From positions 1 through 36,800 of the forward strand of contig JAKBBK010000020.1 in assembly GCA_021808525.1 (NCBI GenBank): a DNA stretch of 36,800 bases, read 5' to 3'. Source of the stretch: Pseudomonadota bacterium. Its GTDB lineage: Bacteria > Pseudomonadota > Gammaproteobacteria > Burkholderiales > Burkholderiaceae_C. A model generated the notes under the pieces. It worked only from the letters and a program-made list of their open reading frames with translations. It was not told the DNA's origin and searched no databases. Position numbers and translations under genes: made by a program. How positions within the stretch are numbered: position 1 is the first letter of the stretch; each line of letters begins with the position of its first letter. Of this stretch, positions 21,453 through 29,734 are shown piece by piece.

Positions 21453-24411
21453 GTTCGACTCCCCGGCGGCCGGTGCCGCCCGCGCCCTGCTCGCCGGCGC
21501 CCCAGCGCTCGCGCAGCGCGGCCACCACCCGCTCCATGCGCATGAACCTTGATCCCTTGACCAGCAGGGCATCGGCCGGATCGGCGGCGAGCGCGGCGAG
21601 GTCCATCTGCTCGAAGTGCTCGGCATGCCGGGCGGCGAGGCCCGCGGCCGTCGCCGCTTCCGCGGCGGCGCGCGCGGCCGGGCCCACGGTCCACAGGCCC
21701 TGCAGCCCTCGCTGCGCGGCGGCGCGTCCGACTTCGGCGTGGAACTGCGCTCCCTGGTCACCCACCTCGCCCATGTCCCCGAGCACCAGCACGCGCCGCC
21801 CCGGCAGCGCGGCCAGGCCCTCGATGGCGGCGCGCACGGAGTCCGGATTGGCGTTGTAGGTGTCGTCGATCAGCAGCACCTCGCGGCCGTCCGCGCGCCG
21901 CAGGGTGCTGCGCTGCATGCGCCCCTGCACCGGCTCGAAGGCTTCCAGGCCGCGTACCACGGCGTCCATCGGGGCACCCGCGGCCAGCGAGGCCGCGGCC
22001 GCGGCCAGCGCGTTGTGCGCGTTGTGCCGGCCCAGCAGGCGCAGGCGCACCAGCGCCTGGCCGACCGGCGCGCGCAGCATCAGTCGCATGTGCGGCAAGG
22101 CGCCCTCGGTCCCGGAGCCCTCCGGGGCATCGAGCACCCAGCCCTCGAGTTCGGCGTCGGTTGCCGTCGCGCCCGTCGGCGCCTGCTCGCGCAGGGCGAA
22201 GCGCAACATGCGCCGCGGCGCGCTCAGCTCGCGCCAGAGCCCGGCGTAGGCGTCGGTGGCGGGAAACACGGCCACGCCGCGCGGGCCCAGCGCCTGCAGC
22301 ACCTGGCCGTTCTCGCGCGCCACCGCCTCCACGCTGTGCATGAATTCCAGATGCTCGCGCTGCGCGTTGTTGACCAGCGCCACGTCGGGCGCCGCGATGT
22401 CCGCCAGCCACGCGATCTCGCCGGGATGGTTCATGCCCATCTCCACCACGGCTGCCTGGTGGCGCGGACGCAGGCGCAGCAGGGTCAGCGGCACGCCCAC
22501 GTCGTTGTTGAAATTGCCCTGGGTGGCCAGGCGCTGGTCCTCGCCCAGCCAGGCGGCCAGGATGCGGGAGATCATCTGGGTGACCGTGGTCTTGCCATTG
22601 CTGCCGGTCACGGCGATCAGCGGCATGGCCGGCTGCTGCGCACGCCAGGCGCGCGCCAGGCGCCCCAGGGCGACGCGGGTGTCCGCCACGCGCACCCCGG
22701 GCAGGCCGCTGGCCTCCAGGTCGCGCTCGGCCAGCACCGCCGCGGCCCCGGCGGCCGCGGCCTGGGGCAGGAAGTCATGGGCGTCGAAGCGCTCGCCGCG
22801 CAAGGCCACGAACAGCTCGCCGGCGCCGATGCGCCGGCTGTCGGTGCTCACGCCGGCCAGCACGCAGGCTGCCTCGCCCTGCATCTCGCCGCCGGTCCAG
22901 TCGGCCAGCTCGCGCAGGCCGAACCAGCCTCCCGCGCGCGCGGCCAGCGCCGCGCGGGCATGGAAGGCGTCCTGGAAGGCGAAGCGCCGGCCGCGCAGCT
23001 CCTGCGTCGCCTCGTGGCCCTTGCCGGCCAGCAGCACGACGTCGCGCATGTCGGCATGCGCCACGGTCTGCGCGATGGCCTGCGCGCGCTCGGCCAGCAC
23101 CAGCATGTTCGCGGGAGCCACCGCGCCCGCGAGCATCTGGTCGAGAATGTCCTGTGGCGCCTCGCTGCGCGGATTGTCACTGGTCAGCACCACGCGATCG
23201 GCCAGGGCCTCGGCAGCCGCGGCCATCGGCCCGCGCTTGCTGCGGTCGCGATCGCCGCCCGCGCCGAACACGCACCACAGCCGGCCGCCGCGACGCTGGG
23301 TCACGCCGCGCAGGGCCTGCAGCGCCTTGGCCAGGGCGTCGGGCGTGTGGGCATAGTCCACGACCACCAGCGGCGCGCCCACGCCCCCCAGGGCCTGCAT
23401 GCGCCCGGGCGGCGCCTGGATGGCGCCCAGCGCGCGGATCAGTTGCTCGAAGCCCAGCCCGCAGGTCTCCAGCAGTCCGCACACCAGCAACAGGTTGGCG
23501 GCGTTGAAGGCGCCCAGCAGCGGCAGCTCGAGCTCGGCGCGGGAGTCCTCGCGCAGCAATTCCAGGCGCATGCCGGAGGCTGCGTCCCGCGGGCCGCGGC
23601 CCTGCCAGTCGGCGCCCTGGGCGCCGGCCAGGGACACGCGCAGGGTGCGCAGCCCGCGCTGGCGGCAGTGCAGGGCCAGTTCGGCGCCGAAGGGATCGTC
23701 GGCGTTGAGCACCGCCGCCTGCAACTGCGGCCAGTCGAACAGCCGGCGCTTGGCGGCCGCGTAGGCCTGCATGTCGCCGTGGTAATCCAGATGGTCCTGG
23801 CTCAGGTTGCTGAAGGCCGCGGCATGGATGCGAAGCCCCACCAGCCGGCGCTCCTCCAGGCCGATGGACGAAGCCTCGATGGCGCAGTGCCTCACCCCGG
23901 CGCGCAGCATGGCCGCGAGCTCGGCGTGCAGGCGCACGGGGTCGGGCGTGGTCAGGCCGGTCGAACGCAGCGCGCCCGGCATCCCGGCGCCCAGGGTGCC
24001 GATGACTCCGCAGGCCAGGCCGGCCGCCTGCAGCGCCTGCGCGGTCCACAGCGCCACCGAGGTCTTGCCGTTGGTGCCGGTCACCGCCAGCACCCGCATG
24101 TCACGCGAGGGGTGGCCGAACCAGGCGTCGGCGATCTCGCCGGCCAGCGCCTTCAGGCCTCGCACCCGCAGGGCCTGCGGCGGCAGCGCGAAGGCCTCCG
24201 CGCCGTCGTGCTCCACCAGCGCGGCGCAGGCACCGCCCGCCAGCGCGTCGGCCACGTGGCGACGCGGGTCCGCGGCAGCGCCGGGCCAGGCGACGAACAC
24301 ATCGCCGGCGCGCAGCGTGCGCGAATCCGTGCCCAGCGCGGCCCTCGGGCCCGCCAGCGCGCGCAGCGCGCGCACCACGCCCGCGGCCGAATCGAGCAAG
24401 GCCGCGCTCAT
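21442..24411 (-). CDS. murEF: Fused MurE-MurF ligase (meso-DAP-adding and D-Ala-D-Ala-adding)
   Basis: A single 989-residue frame with no stop, carrying two complete Mur ligases. Residues 1 to about 492 are MurE: GTDSR near 27-31, ATP loop TGTNGKT at 111-117, and DNPR at 412-415, the motif that selects meso-diaminopimelate, so the peptidoglycan is DAP-type. From about 496 ([13 protein letters not shown]) MurF begins: [21 protein letters not shown] loop TGSNGKT at 602-608, [11 protein letters not shown] and [10 protein letters not shown]. There is no ATG, GTG or TTG in frame at the junction; the first internal ATG is in GGEMQGE, beyond the conserved MurF start. The ATG at 24411 overlaps ftsI (ATGA). 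MurE-MurF fusions are known in Bordetella and relatives. It acts in the cytoplasm on UDP-MurNAc-dipeptide then tripeptide. Confidence 0.96.
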   Translation of the reverse strand: MSAALLDSAAGVVRALRALAGPRAALGTDSRTLRAGDVFVAWPGAAADPRRHVADALAGGACAALVEHDGAEAFALPPQALRVRGLKALAGEIADAWFGHPSRDMRVLAVTGTNGKTSVALWTAQALQAAGLACGVIGTLGAGMPGALRSTGLTTPDPVRLHAELAAMLRAGVRHCAIEASSIGLEERRLVGLRIHAAAFSNLSQDHLDYHGDMQAYAAAKRRLFDWPQLQAAVLNADDPFGAELALHCRQRGLRTLRVSLAGAQGADWQGRGPRDAASGMRLELLREDSRAELELPLLGAFNAANLLLVCGLLETCGLGFEQLIRALGAIQAPPGRMQALGGVGAPLVVVDYAHTPDALAKALQALRGVTQRRGGRLWCVFGAGGDRDRSKRGPMAAAAEALADRVVLTSDNPRSEAPQDILDQMLAGAVAPANMLVLAERAQAIAQTVAHADMRDVVLLAGKGHEATQELRGRRFAFQDAFHARAALAARAGGWFGLRELADWTGGEMQGEAACVLAGVSTDSRRIGAGELFVALRGERFDAHDFLPQAAAAGAAAVLAERDLEASGLPGVRVADTRVALGRLARAWRAQQPAMPLIAVTGSNGKTTVTQMISRILAAWLGEDQRLATQGNFNNDVGVPLTLLRLRPRHQAAVVEMGMNHPGEIAWLADIAAPDVALVNNAQREHLEFMHSVEAVARENGQVLQALGPRGVAVFPATDAYAGLWRELSAPRRMLRFALREQAPTGATATDAELEGWVLDAPEGSGTEGALPHMRLMLRAPVGQALVRLRLLGRHNAHNALAAAAASLAAGAPMDAVVRGLEAFEPVQGRMQRSTLRRADGREVLLIDDTYNANPDSVRAAIEGLAALPGRRVLVLGDMGEVGDQGAQFHAEVGRAAAQRGLQGLWTVGPAARAAAEAATAAGLAARHAEHFEQMDLAALAADPADALLVKGSRFMRMERVVAALRERWGAGEQGAGGTGRRGVEHAA

Positions 24412-26177
24412 GCGCCGCCTCCCGCCCGCGCCACCCGGGATTGCGCCGGAGGCACCTCGGGCTGCACCGGCAGGTCCGGCGGCACGCCCAGCATGCGCAG
24501 CGACTGGCCCACCACCTCGGAGAACACGGGCGCGGCGACCTGGCCGCCGAAATGCATCTTGGCGTCGGGCTGGTCCACCGAGACCGCCATCACCAGTCGC
24601 GGGTGGTCGATCGGCGCCATGCCGACGAACTGCGCGCGGAATTCGTGCTTGTCGTAGGCCTTGCCCCGCCAGATGTAGGCGGTGCCGGTCTTGCCCCCGG
24701 TGGAGTAGCCGGGAATGCGCGCGGCCGCCGCGGTGCCCTTGGGGGAGGTCACCAGCGCCAGCATCGAGCGCACGTCGGCGGCCACGCGAGCCGAGATCAC
24801 CCGCACCGCCGGCGCCGGCTGGGCGGTCTTGAACAGGGTGGCCGGCCGGATCAGGCCGCCGTCGGCGAACACCAGGTAGGCATGGGCCAGCTGGAAGGTC
24901 GACACCGCCAGGCCGTAGCCGAAGCCCTGGGTGACGGCGTCGATGGGGCGCCAGCGCTTCCAGGGGCGCAGGCGCCCGCTGGCCTCGCCGGGATAGGGCA
25001 GCTGCGGACGCTGGCCCAGCCCCACCGCGGTGTACATGTCCCACTGCTCCTCGGGCTTCATGCGCATGACGATCTGCCCGGTCGCCACGTTGCTCGAGTA
25101 CTGGATGACCTGGGGCAGGCCGATGGTTCCGTTGTCCGAGTCGTCGCAGATGCGGTTGCCGTACATGAGCATGCAACCGGGAGCGGTCTGGAAGGTGCTG
25201 TGCATCGACACCACTCCGTCCTGCAGCGCCGCGGCGATGGTCAACGGCTTCATCACGGAGCCGGGCTCGTAGATGTCGGTGAGCGCGTAGTTGCGCATGT
25301 CGGCGTTGGTGTAGCCGCTGCGCTTGTTGGGATCGAAGCTGGGATAGTTGGCCATCGCCAGCACCTCGCCGGTGGCCGCGTCGAGCACCACGGCACTGGC
25401 GTTCTTGGCATGGCTGGCCTTCACGGCCTGCTCCAGCGCCTGATAGGTCAGATCCTGGATCTTGCTGTCGATGGACAGCTGCACGTCCTCGCCGTTGACC
25501 GGGGGGGTGCCGCCCTCGACGTCCTCGATCACGTTGCCCAGGCGGTCGCGCATGACCTTGCGCGTGCCCGCGTGGCCCGCCAGCTGGCGCTGGAACTGCA
25601 GCTCCAGGCCGCCCCGGCCCTGGTTCTCGATGTCGGTGAAGCCCAGCAGCTGGGCCGCCGCCGCGCCTTCGGTGTAGAAGCGCCGGTAGCTCGGCGACAT
25701 GTACACGCCCTTGATGTGCAGCTGCGCGACCTTGCGCGCCGTGTCCACGTCCACCTGACGCTTGATGTAGACGAATTGCAGCCGGTCCTGCGCGAGACGC
25801 CGCTGCAGCTCGCGCGGGTCGATGCCCAGCAGCGAGGCCAGCGCGGAGACCTGCTGCGCATCGGCCTGCAGGGTCTGCGGGTCGGCCCAGATGGTCTTGA
25901 CCGGAATGCTCGAGGCCAGGATGTTGCCGTGGCGGTCGAGGATGCGCCCGCGCATCGCGGGCAGCTCGATGGTGCGCACGAAGCGCAGGTCGCCCTGGCG
26001 CTGGTAGAAGCCGGTGGTGATGCCCTGGATCCACAGCGCGCGCAGCGCCAGCGCGGCGAAGGCCAGGAACATCAGGCCCTTGATCAGCCAGGCGCGTCCG
26101 GGGGGCAGGCGCAGGTGCAGCAGATGGCTGTTGCGGCGCTGCGCGGGAATGGCGAAGGGGCGCGATGCGAGTCTCAT
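24408..26177 (-). CDS. ftsI: Septal transpeptidase FtsI (PBP3)
   Basis: A 589-residue class B penicillin-binding protein that crosslinks septal peptidoglycan together with FtsW. After a cytoplasmic basic tail, one membrane helix lies at about 31-50, then the pedestal domain with the RGRILDRHGNILASS segment (about 76-90). The transpeptidase motifs are intact: SVMK with catalytic Ser307 and Lys310, SSN at 361-363, and KTG at 496-498. The ATG at 26177 lies 10 bases after the ftsL stop, and the 3' end overlaps murEF by 4 bases. It is the expected beta-lactam target. Confidence 0.98.
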   Translation of the reverse strand: MRLASRPFAIPAQRRNSHLLHLRLPPGRAWLIKGLMFLAFAALALRALWIQGITTGFYQRQGDLRFVRTIELPAMRGRILDRHGNILASSIPVKTIWADPQTLQADAQQVSALASLLGIDPRELQRRLAQDRLQFVYIKRQVDVDTARKVAQLHIKGVYMSPSYRRFYTEGAAAAQLLGFTDIENQGRGGLELQFQRQLAGHAGTRKVMRDRLGNVIEDVEGGTPPVNGEDVQLSIDSKIQDLTYQALEQAVKASHAKNASAVVLDAATGEVLAMANYPSFDPNKRSGYTNADMRNYALTDIYEPGSVMKPLTIAAALQDGVVSMHSTFQTAPGCMLMYGNRICDDSDNGTIGLPQVIQYSSNVATGQIVMRMKPEEQWDMYTAVGLGQRPQLPYPGEASGRLRPWKRWRPIDAVTQGFGYGLAVSTFQLAHAYLVFADGGLIRPATLFKTAQPAPAVRVISARVAADVRSMLALVTSPKGTAAAARIPGYSTGGKTGTAYIWRGKAYDKHEFRAQFVGMAPIDHPRLVMAVSVDQPDAKMHFGGQVAAPVFSEVVGQSLRMLGVPPDLPVQPEVPPAQSRVARAGGGA

Positions 26178-26187
26178 GGTCTGCGCG

Positions 26188-26487
26188 TCATCGCGTGGGA
26201 ATGCTCACCGGCAGGCCGGGGAGCTGCGCGGCGCTGACATAGTCGCTGCGCGCCGGGGTGATCGGCACCATGCCGAGCTGGCCGCGGGCCAGGGACTCGA
26301 TGCGCGAAGGCACGGACAGCGCCCGCAGTTCCACCTGCAGGCGATCGTGGTCGAGCTCGAGCTGGGCCGCGCGCTGCTGCGCGGCGTCGAGCGCGGCGAA
26401 ACTGCGGCGCGCCTCGTACTGGGCACGCACCAGGCTCATCGCGCAGGCCACGGCCAGCACCAGCAGGAGCAGGTTCACGCGGATCAC
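26188..26487 (-). CDS. ftsL: Cell division protein FtsL
   Basis: A 99-residue small bitopic protein: a very short N-terminus, one membrane helix (about 4-20, [17 protein letters not shown]), then a periplasmic heptad-rich stretch ([34 protein letters not shown] region) that forms a coiled coil with FtsB, and the [13 protein letters not shown] tail typical of FtsL. Starts with GTG at 26487 overlapping the rsmH stop by 4 bases (GTGA). Sequence is weakly conserved in the family; architecture and position between rsmH and ftsI make it firm. Confidence 0.95.
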   Translation of the reverse strand: MIRVNLLLLVLAVACAMSLVRAQYEARRSFAALDAAQQRAAQLELDHDRLQVELRALSVPSRIESLARGQLGMVPITPARSDYVSAAQLPGLPVSIPTR

Positions 26488-27461
26488 GCCGCGGCCCCCT
26501 GGGCGAGGCGCTCGGCCACGCGCATCACCGCCGAGCGGCTGCGCGGGTTCTCGCGCACCTCGGCCTCGCCCGGCTTCACGCGCGCGAGCGCGCGCAGGCC
26601 CGGCACGAAGGGGGTGCTGTGCAGGGGCAGACGCCGCTGCTGCGGCGTGAGCGCGGGAGCGCGCGCATGGCCCTGCACGAATTGCTTGACGATGCGATCT
26701 TCGAGGGAGTGGAAGCTGATGACCACGAGTCGGCCTCCCGCAGCCAGGCGTTCCATCACCTGCGCGAGCGCCGCCTCGAGTTCGGCGAGTTCGGCATTGA
26801 CGTGAATCCGAAGAGCCTGAAAGGTGCGGGTGGCCGGGTCCTGCCCCGGCTCCCGGCTGCGCACCGCTTGCGCAACGAGGGCGGCAAGCTCCCCGGTACG
26901 GGTGACGGGCTGGCCCCGTTCGCGGCCAGCCACAATCGCCTTTGCAATCGCGAAAGCAGCCCGTTCGTCCCCATAGTCCCGCAACACCCTAGTGATTTCA
27001 TCGACGTCGGCCTCGCCCAGGAATTGCGCCGCCGTGAAGCCGCGCGTCGTGTCCATGCGCATGTCCAGCGGCGCGTCGCCGCGGAAGCTGAAACCACGTT
27101 CGGTCTGGTCCAGCTGGGGCGAGGAAACCCCCAGGTCCAGCAGCAGTCCCTGGACCTGGGCGATGCCCAGCTGGTCCAGCACCGCGCCCCATCGGGAGAA
27201 GGCGGCATGCACCAGACGCAGGCGTGGCTCCGCGCGGCAGAGTTCCCCGCCCGCCTCGATGGCCTGCGGGTCGCGGTCGAGCGCCACCACGCGCGCCTGG
27301 GGCTGCAGGCGCGCCAGCAGCGCCCGCGTGTGGCCGCCACGCCCGAAAGTGGCGTCCACATAGGTTCCGCAGGGGTCGGCGACCAGCCAGTCGACGGCCT
27401 CCTGCAACAACACGGTGCGATGCTGCAGCGCGGCTGCAGCGCGATGGGACGGAGCGGACAT
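26484..27461 (-). CDS. rsmH: 16S rRNA (cytosine-1402-N4)-methyltransferase RsmH (MraW)
   Basis: A 325-residue SAM-dependent methyltransferase that modifies C1402 in the ribosomal P site. The opening [17 protein letters not shown] loop [16 protein letters not shown], the LDRDPQAI acidic strand, [13 protein letters not shown], and the [16 protein letters not shown] segment are diagnostic; the C-terminal [14 protein letters not shown] is the second signature. The ATG at 27461 lies 12 bases after the mraZ stop with an AAGGTG ribosome binding site. Confidence 0.98.
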   Translation of the reverse strand: MSAPSHRAAAALQHRTVLLQEAVDWLVADPCGTYVDATFGRGGHTRALLARLQPQARVVALDRDPQAIEAGGELCRAEPRLRLVHAAFSRWGAVLDQLGIAQVQGLLLDLGVSSPQLDQTERGFSFRGDAPLDMRMDTTRGFTAAQFLGEADVDEITRVLRDYGDERAAFAIAKAIVAGRERGQPVTRTGELAALVAQAVRSREPGQDPATRTFQALRIHVNAELAELEAALAQVMERLAAGGRLVVISFHSLEDRIVKQFVQGHARAPALTPQQRRLPLHSTPFVPGLRALARVKPGEAEVRENPRSRSAVMRVAERLAQGAAA

Positions 27462-27473
27462 CGGGGGGCACCT

Positions 27474-27902
27474 TCACACCACGATGTCGCGCACGGCATC
27501 GGGCATTCCCGCCTCGATCACCGCCGCCTCGCGCGCCTGATGCGTGGCGCGATCCCAGACTTCGAAATGCGAACCCATGCCGATGAGGTCGATGTCGCGC
27601 TCGATATGCGCGGCCAGGCGCAACTCGGGCGGAATCAGCACCCGCCCGGTGGCGTCGATCTCGGTCTCGGTGGCATGCCCCAGGTAGATGCGCTTCCAGC
27701 CCTGCGCCGACATGGGCAGCGCGGCGATCTTGGCGCGGAATTCCTGCCATTGCTGGTCGCCGAACATGAGCAGGCAACCCTCGGGGCTCTTGGTCAGGGT
27801 CAGGCGCCCGGCGGCTTGCGCCAGCAGCATGTCGCGGTGACGCGCAGGCACGGTCATGCGACCTTTGCCGTCCAGCGTCAATGCCGATATGCCGATGAAC
27901 AC
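27474..27902 (-). CDS. mraZ: Transcriptional regulator MraZ
   Basis: A 142-residue protein with two SpoVT-AbrB type DNA-binding repeats: the first around LDGKGRMTVPARHRD (about 10-24), the second around IDATGRVLIPPELR (about 82-95), each with the family DxxGR pattern. MraZ forms ring oligomers and represses its own dcw promoter in E. coli. The GTG start at 27902 is preceded by GGAGAA at a good distance. Directly upstream lie a sigma70-type promoter and four AGTG-core repeats at 10-base spacing, fitting autoregulation. First gene of the dcw cluster. Confidence 0.97.
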   Translation of the reverse strand: MFIGISALTLDGKGRMTVPARHRDMLLAQAAGRLTLTKSPEGCLLMFGDQQWQEFRAKIAALPMSAQGWKRIYLGHATETEIDATGRVLIPPELRLAAHIERDIDLIGMGSHFEVWDRATHQAREAAVIEAGMPDAVRDIVV

Positions 27903-27940
27903 GCGCTTCTCCGAGTCCGCCTGGTGCCGGGTCGTGCCGC

Positions 27941-27980
27941 TGCACTTTCACCCACTTTTCTGCACTTGGCTGCACTGTAT
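27941..27980 (-). promoter_or_regulatory. MraZ operator: four AGTG-core repeats at 10-base period
   Basis: On the plus strand CACT occurs at 27943, 27953, 27963 and 27973, exactly 10 bases apart; on the transcribed strand the units read AGTGCAGCC, AAGTGCAGAA, AAGTGGGTGA and AAGTGCAGCG. MraZ is known to bind direct repeats with a GTG/TGGG core at 10-base period near its own promoter. The upstream-most repeat overlaps the -10 hexamer and the other three run into the 5' leader, so bound MraZ would block RNA polymerase. Confidence 0.8.
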
Positions 27981-28002
27981 GGGGCAAACTGGGCCCCGTC
28001 AA
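27974..28002 (-). promoter_or_regulatory. Sigma70-type promoter of the mraZ/dcw cluster
   Basis: On the minus strand TTGACG (28002-27997) and TACAGT (27979-27974) are separated by exactly 17 bases. Both hexamers are close to consensus (5 and 4 of 6). The start point would lie near 27967, giving a leader of about 65 bases before the mraZ GTG. The spacer itself contains an inverted repeat (GGGGC...GCCCC, 27981-27997). Confidence 0.7.
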
Positions 28003-28052
28003 TAGCAGGCAGAAAATTTCGCTTACCAAACAATGACTTAGCGCGCATCCTA

Positions 28053-28072
28053 TACTGGTTATTTAACCAGAC
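28053..28072. promoter_or_regulatory. LexA-like CTG-N10-CAG inverted repeat upstream of mraZ
   Basis: CTGGTTA and TAACCAG (28055-28061 and 28064-28070) flank TT, in an AT-rich context. The spacing is exactly the CTG-N10-CAG of proteobacterial LexA boxes, but both outer half-sites are CTGG/CCAG where the consensus has CTGT/ACAG. It lies about 50 bases upstream of the mraZ -35. No other SOS gene is adjacent; the neighbours are mraZ and the 3' end of rnpB. Confidence 0.4.
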
Positions 28073-28166
28073 GATGCTCAAAAAATCCCCTTGAAATAAG
28101 GACTTGAAGATCGGGTTGAAAGTAACGGTTTGACATCGCAGCGCCGCGCAGCGCCCAGCACAAACG

Positions 28167-28180
28167 CAGGCTCAGGCCTG
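28167..28180 (-). terminator. Weak hairpin downstream of rnpB
   Basis: On the minus strand CAGGC-CTGA-GCCTG is followed by CGTTTGTG, about 40 bases past the predicted 3' end of the RNase P RNA. The stem is only 5 bp and the T-run is poor, so this is a tentative terminator. Apart from this, the mraZ promoter and the LexA-like repeat, I see nothing gene-like in the 319 bases between mraZ and rnpB. Confidence 0.25.
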
Positions 28181-28221
28181 GGCACATCCTGTGGAATTGG
28201 GGAGGGTTTGGGGAAATAAGG

Positions 28222-28557
28222 GGCGAAGCAGGCCTGTAGGCCGGATTCTGTGCATCGGTCGCCCGATGTGGCAGTCATTCCTCTGGGCCGCCCGTTGCCG
28301 GTTCGGCTCGGTGCCACCTACCCGCAGGCTTGCGCGAGCCGCGCTTGCGGCGCCTTGCGGCGCCTGCGCCTGCCTATTTGGTGTTGCTCCGGGTGGAGGT
28401 TGCCGCGTTTCACGTCCGCGCGGCTCGCGCCGCGCATACTCGTCTCTGTGGCCCTGTTCGTCGCGTCACCGCGCACGGCCGTTAGCCGTCACCCTGCCCT
28501 GTGGAGTCCGGACCTTCCTCGCCGCTTGCGCGGCGCGACTGCCCAGCCTGCTTCGCC
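28222..28557 (-). ncRNA. rnpB: RNase P RNA (type A)
   Basis: The catalytic RNA that matures tRNA 5' ends. On the minus strand the RNA opens with GGCGAAGCAGGC, which pairs over 12 bases with GCCTGCTTCGCC at the 3' end (helix P1, 28557-28546 with 28233-28222). Conserved core segments follow in order: GAGGAAGGTCCGGACTCC, CAGGGCAGGGTG, CCCGGAGCAACACCAAATAGG, AGAGGAATGACTGCC and the closing ACAGAATCCGGCCTAC. Its length of about 336 fits type A. The 5' end lies only 8 bases beyond the pyrC stop, so its promoter must lie within pyrC. Ends are set by P1 and may be off by a few bases. Confidence 0.95.
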
Positions 28558-28564
28558 GAGCGCG

Positions 28565-28570
28565 ATTATG
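28565..28570 (-). promoter_or_regulatory. -10 element of rnpB overlapping the pyrC stop
   Basis: On the minus strand CATAAT (5 of 6 to TATAAT) lies 7 bases ahead of the predicted RNase P RNA 5' end, the right distance for a start point. The hexamer contains the TAA stop codon of pyrC. A recognisable -35 is not seen; the 17-base position reads TGCTGC. Confidence 0.55.
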
Positions 28571-29657
28571 CCTGCGGTTGCAACGCAGCAGCAGGCACGG
28601 CCCGCCAGGCCAGGCGGCTGCCGGCGTCCACCGGGACGATCTCGCCGTCGAGGTAGCCCAGGCTTCGCGGCACCTCCCAGGTCTCGCGGCGCAGTTCGAG
28701 GGTGCCCGCATTGCGCGCCAGGCCGTAGAAATCGGCCCCGAAGTGGCTGGCGAAACCCTCCAGGCGCTGCAGGCAGCCGGCCTGCTCGAAGGCCTGGGCG
28801 TAGAGCTCCAGCGCGTGCACGGCGCTGAAGCAGCCCGCGCAACCGCAATCGGCCTCCTTCGCGCCGCGCGCGTGCGGCGCCGAATCGGTGCCCAGGAAAA
28901 AGCGCGCATCCCCGCTGCATGCGGCCTCCAGCAGGCGCCCGCGGTGGGTTTCGCGCTTGAGCACCGGCAGGCAGTAATAGTGCGGGCGCAGCCCGCCACG
29001 GAACATCGCGTTGCGGCTGTGCAGCAGGTGGTGCGCGGTGAGCGTGGCACCCAGCAGCGGCGCCCCGCGCGCGTCGCGCGCATCGTGCGCCAGCACGAAA
29101 TCCACCGCCTGGGCGGTGGTGATGTGCTCCAGCACGATCTTGAGTTCCGGGAAATCGCGCCGCAGGGGCTGCAGGTGGCGCTCCAGGAACACCGCCTCGC
29201 GGTCGAACACGTCCACCTCGGGGTCGGTGACCTCGCCGTGCACCAGCAGCGGCATGGCCTCGCGCTGCATGGCCTCGAGCACCCCGTGCACGTGGCGCAG
29301 GTCGGTCACGCCGCTGTCCGAATTCGTGGTGGCGCCGGCCGGATACAGCTTGACCCCGAACACCGCGCCGCTGGCGCGCGCGCGCGCGATCTCGGCGGGC
29401 GGGGTGCGGTCGGTCAGGTACAGGGTCATCAGGGGCTGGAAATCCGAGCCGGCCGGCCGCGCCGCCAGCACCCGCTCGCGATAGGCCAGGGCCTGCGCGG
29501 TATCCACCACCGGCGGCTTGAGATTGGGCATGACGATGGCGCGGGCGAACTGCGCCGCGCTCCAGGGCACCGTCCACGCCAGCGCGTCGCCGTCGCGCAG
29601 GTGCAGGTGCCAGTCATCGGGGCGGGTGATGCGGACGAGGGAATCGGAAGCTTGCAT
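28566..29657 (-). CDS. pyrC: Dihydroorotase PyrC
   Basis: A 363-residue zinc amidohydrolase that cyclises carbamoyl-aspartate to dihydroorotate in pyrimidine synthesis. The zinc motif DWHLHLRDG has His17 and His19; Lys103 in VKLYPAGATTNSDSG is the carbamylated bridging lysine; HGE, LEHITT, TLTAHHLL and GTDSAPH supply the remaining ligands and the catalytic Asp, in the same order as E. coli PyrC (class II). I start at the ATG at 29657 because the family N-terminus begins there; the frame stays open further upstream without similarity. It lies 77 bases downstream of the ABC exporter gene and runs directly into rnpB. Confidence 0.97.
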   Translation of the reverse strand: MQASDSLVRITRPDDWHLHLRDGDALAWTVPWSAAQFARAIVMPNLKPPVVDTAQALAYRERVLAARPAGSDFQPLMTLYLTDRTPPAEIARARASGAVFGVKLYPAGATTNSDSGVTDLRHVHGVLEAMQREAMPLLVHGEVTDPEVDVFDREAVFLERHLQPLRRDFPELKIVLEHITTAQAVDFVLAHDARDARGAPLLGATLTAHHLLHSRNAMFRGGLRPHYYCLPVLKRETHRGRLLEAACSGDARFFLGTDSAPHARGAKEADCGCAGCFSAVHALELYAQAFEQAGCLQRLEGFASHFGADFYGLARNAGTLELRRETWEVPRSLGYLDGEIVPVDAGSRLAWRAVPAAALQPQA

Positions 29658-29734
29658 GATTCGGGCTGGAATGGGCTGCGCCCATGGTAGTGGGCCCCGG
29701 CGCCTGCCAGGGCGCCGGCGCGCCGGCCCGCGCC

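Noticed and set aside
24412-26034. An extension of the MurE-MurF frame through ftsI
   Set aside because: The 540 extra residues are the shadow of ftsI in another frame. The MurE N-terminus and the ATGA overlap at 24411 mark the real start; the MurE-MurF fusion itself is real.
27878-28081. A 67-codon frame on the minus strand ahead of mraZ
   Set aside because: It covers the mraZ promoter, the MraZ repeats and the LexA-like repeat, has no ribosome binding site and its residues resemble no family known to me.
28191-28570. Open frames in both directions across 28200-28570
   Set aside because: The sequence is fully explained by the RNase P RNA, with its P1 helix and conserved core segments on the minus strand.
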